Assembly (NCBI GenBank): GCA_029574055.1
Contig: JAKQBQ010000217.1
Location: forward strand, 1-7,987
Source of the DNA: Methanobacteriota archaeon
GTDB lineage: Archaea; Thermoplasmatota; Thermoplasmata; Methanomassiliicoccales; Methanomethylophilaceae
Length of the DNA: 7,987 nt
Direction of reading: 5' to 3'
Under the pieces are notes generated by a model. The model saw only the letters and a program-made list of their open reading frames with translations. It was not told where the DNA came from and searched no databases. Each line of letters begins with the position of its first letter. The stretch's first letter is position 1. The translations under genes were made by a program, and so were the position numbers. This document shows positions 6,081 through 7,987 of this stretch, one piece after another.

Positions 6081-6788
6081 ATGGCCGACATCCTAAAGCA
6101 GAACGCGGAATACGCGGAGAAGATGAGAACGATACTCAAACTCAGGGCGGAGCCCGTCGCTGTGAAGCTGATCAAAGAAGGCGGCGACTTCCCTGACGCT
6201 ACACCGCAGGCATCTCAGATGAGCCACTGCCAGGCGGTCTTCCGAGCGAGGAAGGGCGAGTGCATTAAACTCCCCTATGAAATGAACAACTGCCACGTGG
6301 GGGCATCGGTGCTCGGCATGCTGCAGACGCCCGAAAAGATAGCAAACGGCGAATTCCACGCGAGCACCGCCATACATGACAACGTGGCCGCCGCCAAGGA
6401 GATGATCGACAAAAGGCTGATAGTACCCTTCAAGACCGTCGGAGAAGCGGTATGCCCACTGAAGAGCGCCGACTTCGTCCCGGACGTTGTGGTCGTTGTC
6501 GACATCGCCGAGAGGATCTATTGGATCGTCTCGATGATGTCCGCGGCATCGGGAGGCAGGGAGGAATTCAGCACCGCCCCGTTCCAGTGCGCCTGCGAGG
6601 ATGTGGTCGTTATCCCTATGCTCACCGGCCGCCCGAACGTGTCCCTCGGGTGCTTCGGATGCAGGAAGAAGACCGACATGACGCCCGACGAGCTCGCGGT
6701 CGGGGTGCCGTATTCACTCATACCGGAGTACGTCGCAAGGCTCGAAAGATACAAGGACGGGCCGATGGCGAAGGCGAAAAGGGACTGA
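6081..6788 (+). CDS. DUF169 family protein, cysteine-rich, function unknown
   Basis: Recognised as DUF169 (Pfam PF02596), an uncharacterised family common in methanogens and other anaerobes. The 235-residue product has the family features: AEPVAVKLI (23-31) near the N-terminus, a cysteine cluster SHC (48-50), C61 and C71, FQCACED (168-174), and the signature LGCFGCRKKTD (189-199) followed by VGVPYSLIP. Eight cysteines (50, 61, 71, 125, 170, 172, 191, 194) suggest metal or iron-sulfur binding, which is inference. No signal peptide or membrane helix is evident. The frame is open back to a TTG at 6036, but those 15 residues cover a T-tract, so the ATG at 6081 is preferred; it has no Shine-Dalgarno sequence. 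It sits between two methanogenesis genes on the same strand, hinting at a role in methyl or corrinoid metabolism. Confidence 0.85.
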   Translation: MADILKQNAEYAEKMRTILKLRAEPVAVKLIKEGGDFPDATPQASQMSHCQAVFRARKGECIKLPYEMNNCHVGASVLGMLQTPEKIANGEFHASTAIHDNVAAAKEMIDKRLIVPFKTVGEAVCPLKSADFVPDVVVVVDIAERIYWIVSMMSAASGGREEFSTAPFQCACEDVVVIPMLTGRPNVSLGCFGCRKKTDMTPDELAVGVPYSLIPEYVARLERYKDGPMAKAKRD

Positions 6789-6803
6789 AACCCATTAGTG
6801 TTA

Positions 6804-6820
6804 TCTTTTTTCATTTTCTT
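6804..6820 (+). terminator. T-rich terminator after the DUF169 gene
   Basis: Six T's at 6806-6811, then further T-runs to 6820, start 16 bases after the DUF169 stop. There is no hairpin, as expected for an archaeal U-tract terminator. It separates DUF169 transcripts from the mcrB promoter. Confidence 0.55.
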
Positions 6821-6866
6821 GCTATTTCGATATGCTTTATTTAATGCTAAAATATTACTCTCAGTA

Positions 6867-6882
6867 ACTTATAAATATAAGA
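6867..6882 (+). promoter_or_regulatory. Distal promoter of mcrB
   Basis: CTTATAAATATAAG (6868-6881) contains TTATAAATA, the best archaeal TATA box in the window, centred near 6873. The box is nearly palindromic. Transcription would start near 6899, on the right edge of the perfect palindrome GGGAGCTCCC (6891-6900), giving a leader of about 170 bases before mcrB. Confidence 0.6.
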
Positions 6883-6890
6883 TATTGAGC

Positions 6891-6900
6891 GGGAGCTCCC
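6891..6900. repeat. Palindrome at the predicted distal mcrB start site
   Basis: GGGAGCTCCC is a perfect 10-bp palindrome covering roughly -8 to +2 of the predicted distal transcription start. A bound protein there would block initiation, so a repressor operator is plausible but unproven. Confidence 0.35.
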
Positions 6901-6928
6901 TTTCGGCAAAACACCCCCTCCGCCGAAA
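6901..6928 (+). repeat. Inverted repeat at the 5' end of the mcrB leader
   Basis: TTTCGGC (6901-6907) and GCCGAAA (6922-6928) are perfect inverted copies around a 14-base C-rich spacer. If transcription starts near 6899, this would form a stem-loop at the extreme 5' end of the long leader. A weaker CGGGA/TCCCG stem follows at 6956-6970. Confidence 0.4.
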
Positions 6929-6975
6929 CCGCATGAAATATGGGATTTTTGCATTCGGGAGAGCGTCCCGTACAT

Positions 6976-6990
6976 GGTTTTAAATTAAAG
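6976..6990 (+). promoter_or_regulatory. Proximal promoter of mcrB
   Basis: TTTTAAAT (6978-6985) inside an AT-rich run is centred near 6982, predicting a start near 7008 and a leader of about 60 bases that keeps the 7020-7040 hairpin and the ribosome-binding site. It is a weaker TATA match than the distal box. Confidence 0.45.
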
Positions 6991-7019
6991 GACACGTTAT
7001 CCGTCTTTGCAAGGGGTAG

Positions 7020-7040
7020 CGGAAAGATCACACTTTTCCG
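7020..7040 (+). promoter_or_regulatory. Hairpin in the mcrB leader just before the ribosome-binding site
   Basis: CGGAAAG (7020-7026) pairs with TTTTCCG (7034-7040) in six Watson-Crick pairs plus one G-U, around the 7-base loop ATCACAC. It ends 15 bases before AAGGAGGT and would be present in transcripts from either promoter. It may protect the mRNA 5' region or control ribosome access; the role is inference. Confidence 0.4.
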
Positions 7041-7055
7041 TGAATTTATTTGAAC

Positions 7056-7063
7056 AAGGAGGT
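7056..7063 (+). promoter_or_regulatory. Strong ribosome-binding site of mcrB
   Basis: AAGGAGGT is the strongest Shine-Dalgarno sequence in the window, with 5 bases to the ATG at 7069, as expected for one of the most highly expressed genes of a methanogen. Confidence 0.75.
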
Positions 7064-7068
7064 ATAAA

Positions 7069-7987
7069 ATGCCAAAATACAAGGACGTAATTGACCTGTA
7101 TGACGACAACGGTAAACGCATCGCAAAAGATGTACCGTTGGAAGCCATCAGTCCGTTGCGCAACAACGCGATCAAGAAGATTGCGTCTCTGACCAAGAGA
7201 ACCGTCGCGGTCAGCCTTGCCGGTATCGAGAAATCGTTGAAAACCGGTAATGTGGCTGGCGCGATGATCAAAGGGAAGGAGATCGACATCGAATTGGTCA
7301 AGAATGCGAAAAAGATCGCAGCCGCAGTGAAGGAGAAGGTCCAGGTAATGCCCGACGACGGAACATCCGTTGCCATCAAAGCAGACGGGAAGAGCCTGGT
7401 CGTAATAGTGCCCCAGGCAAGGATGGATGCCGGCGTGGAATACACCACCGGATTCACCTCTGTGGCCGCGTCGGTCACGGAAGCCATCATTGATGAGTTC
7501 AAGGTCCCGATGCACAAAGCCAACATGGTCAAAGCCGCTGTTTGGGGAAGATACCCGCAGACCGTCGGCTTCGACGGAGCCAACGTGAAGTCGATCCTCG
7601 AGATCCCCCAGAACAACGAGGGAGCGGGATTCGCACTCAGGAACATCATGGCGAACCACATTGTCGCACTCGTCGGCAAGAACGCAATGCAGGGAGTTGC
7701 CCTTTCGGCAATATTCGAGCAGTGCGGCGCTTACGAAATGGGTGACGCGATAGGCAACTTCGAGAGGGGACACCTTCTGGACCTTGCCTACCAGGGACTC
7801 AACGCCAACAACATGTTATATTCAATCGTAAAGAAGAACGGAAAGACCGGAACCGTAGGCAGCGTCGTGGAGACCCTTGTAGGAAGGGCCATCGACGACG
7901 GCGTCATACGCGTCAAAGAGACCCTCCCGTCGGGATACAAGATCTACACGACGAAGGACCTTCCGCTCTGGAACGCATACGCAGCCG
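7069..7987 (+). CDS. mcrB: Methyl-coenzyme M reductase, beta subunit (3' truncated by window)
   Basis: Beta subunit of the (alpha-beta-gamma)2 nickel-F430 enzyme that makes methane and the heterodisulfide CoM-S-S-CoB from methyl-CoM and coenzyme B. The 306 visible codons of about 440 are uninterrupted. Recognisable McrB blocks include YDDNGKRI (11-18), [10 protein letters not shown] (23-32), [18 protein letters not shown] (43-60), [15 protein letters not shown] (151-165), [24 protein letters not shown] and DGVIRV followed by LPSGYKIY. It opens with a near-consensus Shine-Dalgarno site and a long leader. In methanogens mcrB is usually first in the mcr operon, and its position here just after a promoter region agrees; the remaining mcr genes should lie just beyond the window. 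The closeness of an mtbA-type gene fits a methylotrophic methanogen. Confidence 0.97.
   Translation, partial: MPKYKDVIDLYDDNGKRIAKDVPLEAISPLRNNAIKKIASLTKRTVAVSLAGIEKSLKTGNVAGAMIKGKEIDIELVKNAKKIAAAVKEKVQVMPDDGTSVAIKADGKSLVVIVPQARMDAGVEYTTGFTSVAASVTEAIIDEFKVPMHKANMVKAAVWGRYPQTVGFDGANVKSILEIPQNNEGAGFALRNIMANHIVALVGKNAMQGVALSAIFEQCGAYEMGDAIGNFERGHLLDLAYQGLNANNMLYSIVKKNGKTGTVGSVVETLVGRAIDDGVIRVKETLPSGYKIYTTKDLPLWNAYAA

Noticed and set aside
1..7987. CRISPR arrays, insertion sequences, phage genes, toxin-antitoxin or defence systems
   Set aside because: No regularly spaced repeats, transposase motifs or recognisable defence domains were seen; all clear genes are housekeeping, surface or methanogenesis genes.

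Overview
The window looks like a piece of a methanogenic archaeon's chromosome, most likely a methyl-reducing, gut-type member of the Methanomassiliicoccales (Thermoplasmatota). The right end carries the start of mcrB, the beta subunit of methyl-coenzyme M reductase, which occurs only in methane- or alkane-metabolising archaea. It sits close to a methylcobamide:coenzyme M methyltransferase of the MtaA/MtbA family. A membrane-anchored surface protein with immunoglobulin-like repeats, archaeal TATA boxes close to start codons, and no TAG stop in any gene also fit. The order-level assignment is inference from protein resemblance; the archaeal methanogen assignment is secure.

Layout, left to right. 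(1) 3-560: the C-terminal end of a cell-surface protein with one transmembrane helix and a beta-rich cytoplasmic tail. (2) 561-951: 391 bases with no convincing gene; they hold a 12-bp GNRA-loop hairpin just after the surface gene and a nested palindrome cluster upstream of msrA. (3) 952-1485: msrA, methionine sulfoxide reductase A. (4) 1574-2488: argF, ornithine carbamoyltransferase, overlapping tail-to-tail by 8 bp with (5) a RecJ-like DHH nuclease on the minus strand (2481 to about 3896). (6) About 3897-4093: a divergent control region rich in inverted repeats. (7) 4094-4816: an Mre11/SbcD-related metallophosphoesterase. (8) 4905-5945: mtbA/mtaA-type methyltransferase. (9) 6081-6788: a cysteine-rich DUF169 protein of unknown function. 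(10) 6789-7068: a long AT-rich, structured leader with two candidate promoters. (11) 7069 to the end: mcrB, cut at the window edge after 306 codons.

The genes form two functional groups. The left and middle part is housekeeping: protein repair (msrA), arginine synthesis (argF) and DNA repair/replication (RecJ-like nuclease and Mre11-like phosphoesterase, divergently placed). The right part is the end of methanogenesis: the methyltransferase makes methyl-coenzyme M from a methylated corrinoid protein, and methyl-coenzyme M reductase turns that into methane. DUF169 lies between them.

Two styles of gene start are visible. msrA, argF and the phosphoesterase have a TATA-like hexamer centred about 26-28 bp before the ATG and no usable Shine-Dalgarno sequence, the expected layout for leaderless mRNAs. 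The methyltransferase and mcrB instead have a Shine-Dalgarno sequence and an upstream leader. I did not find a CRISPR array, insertion sequence, tRNA or rRNA, or a clearly novel multi-gene system. The most interesting unexplained items are the mcrB leader, the inverted-repeat cluster in the divergent region, and the DUF169 gene between the two methanogenesis genes.
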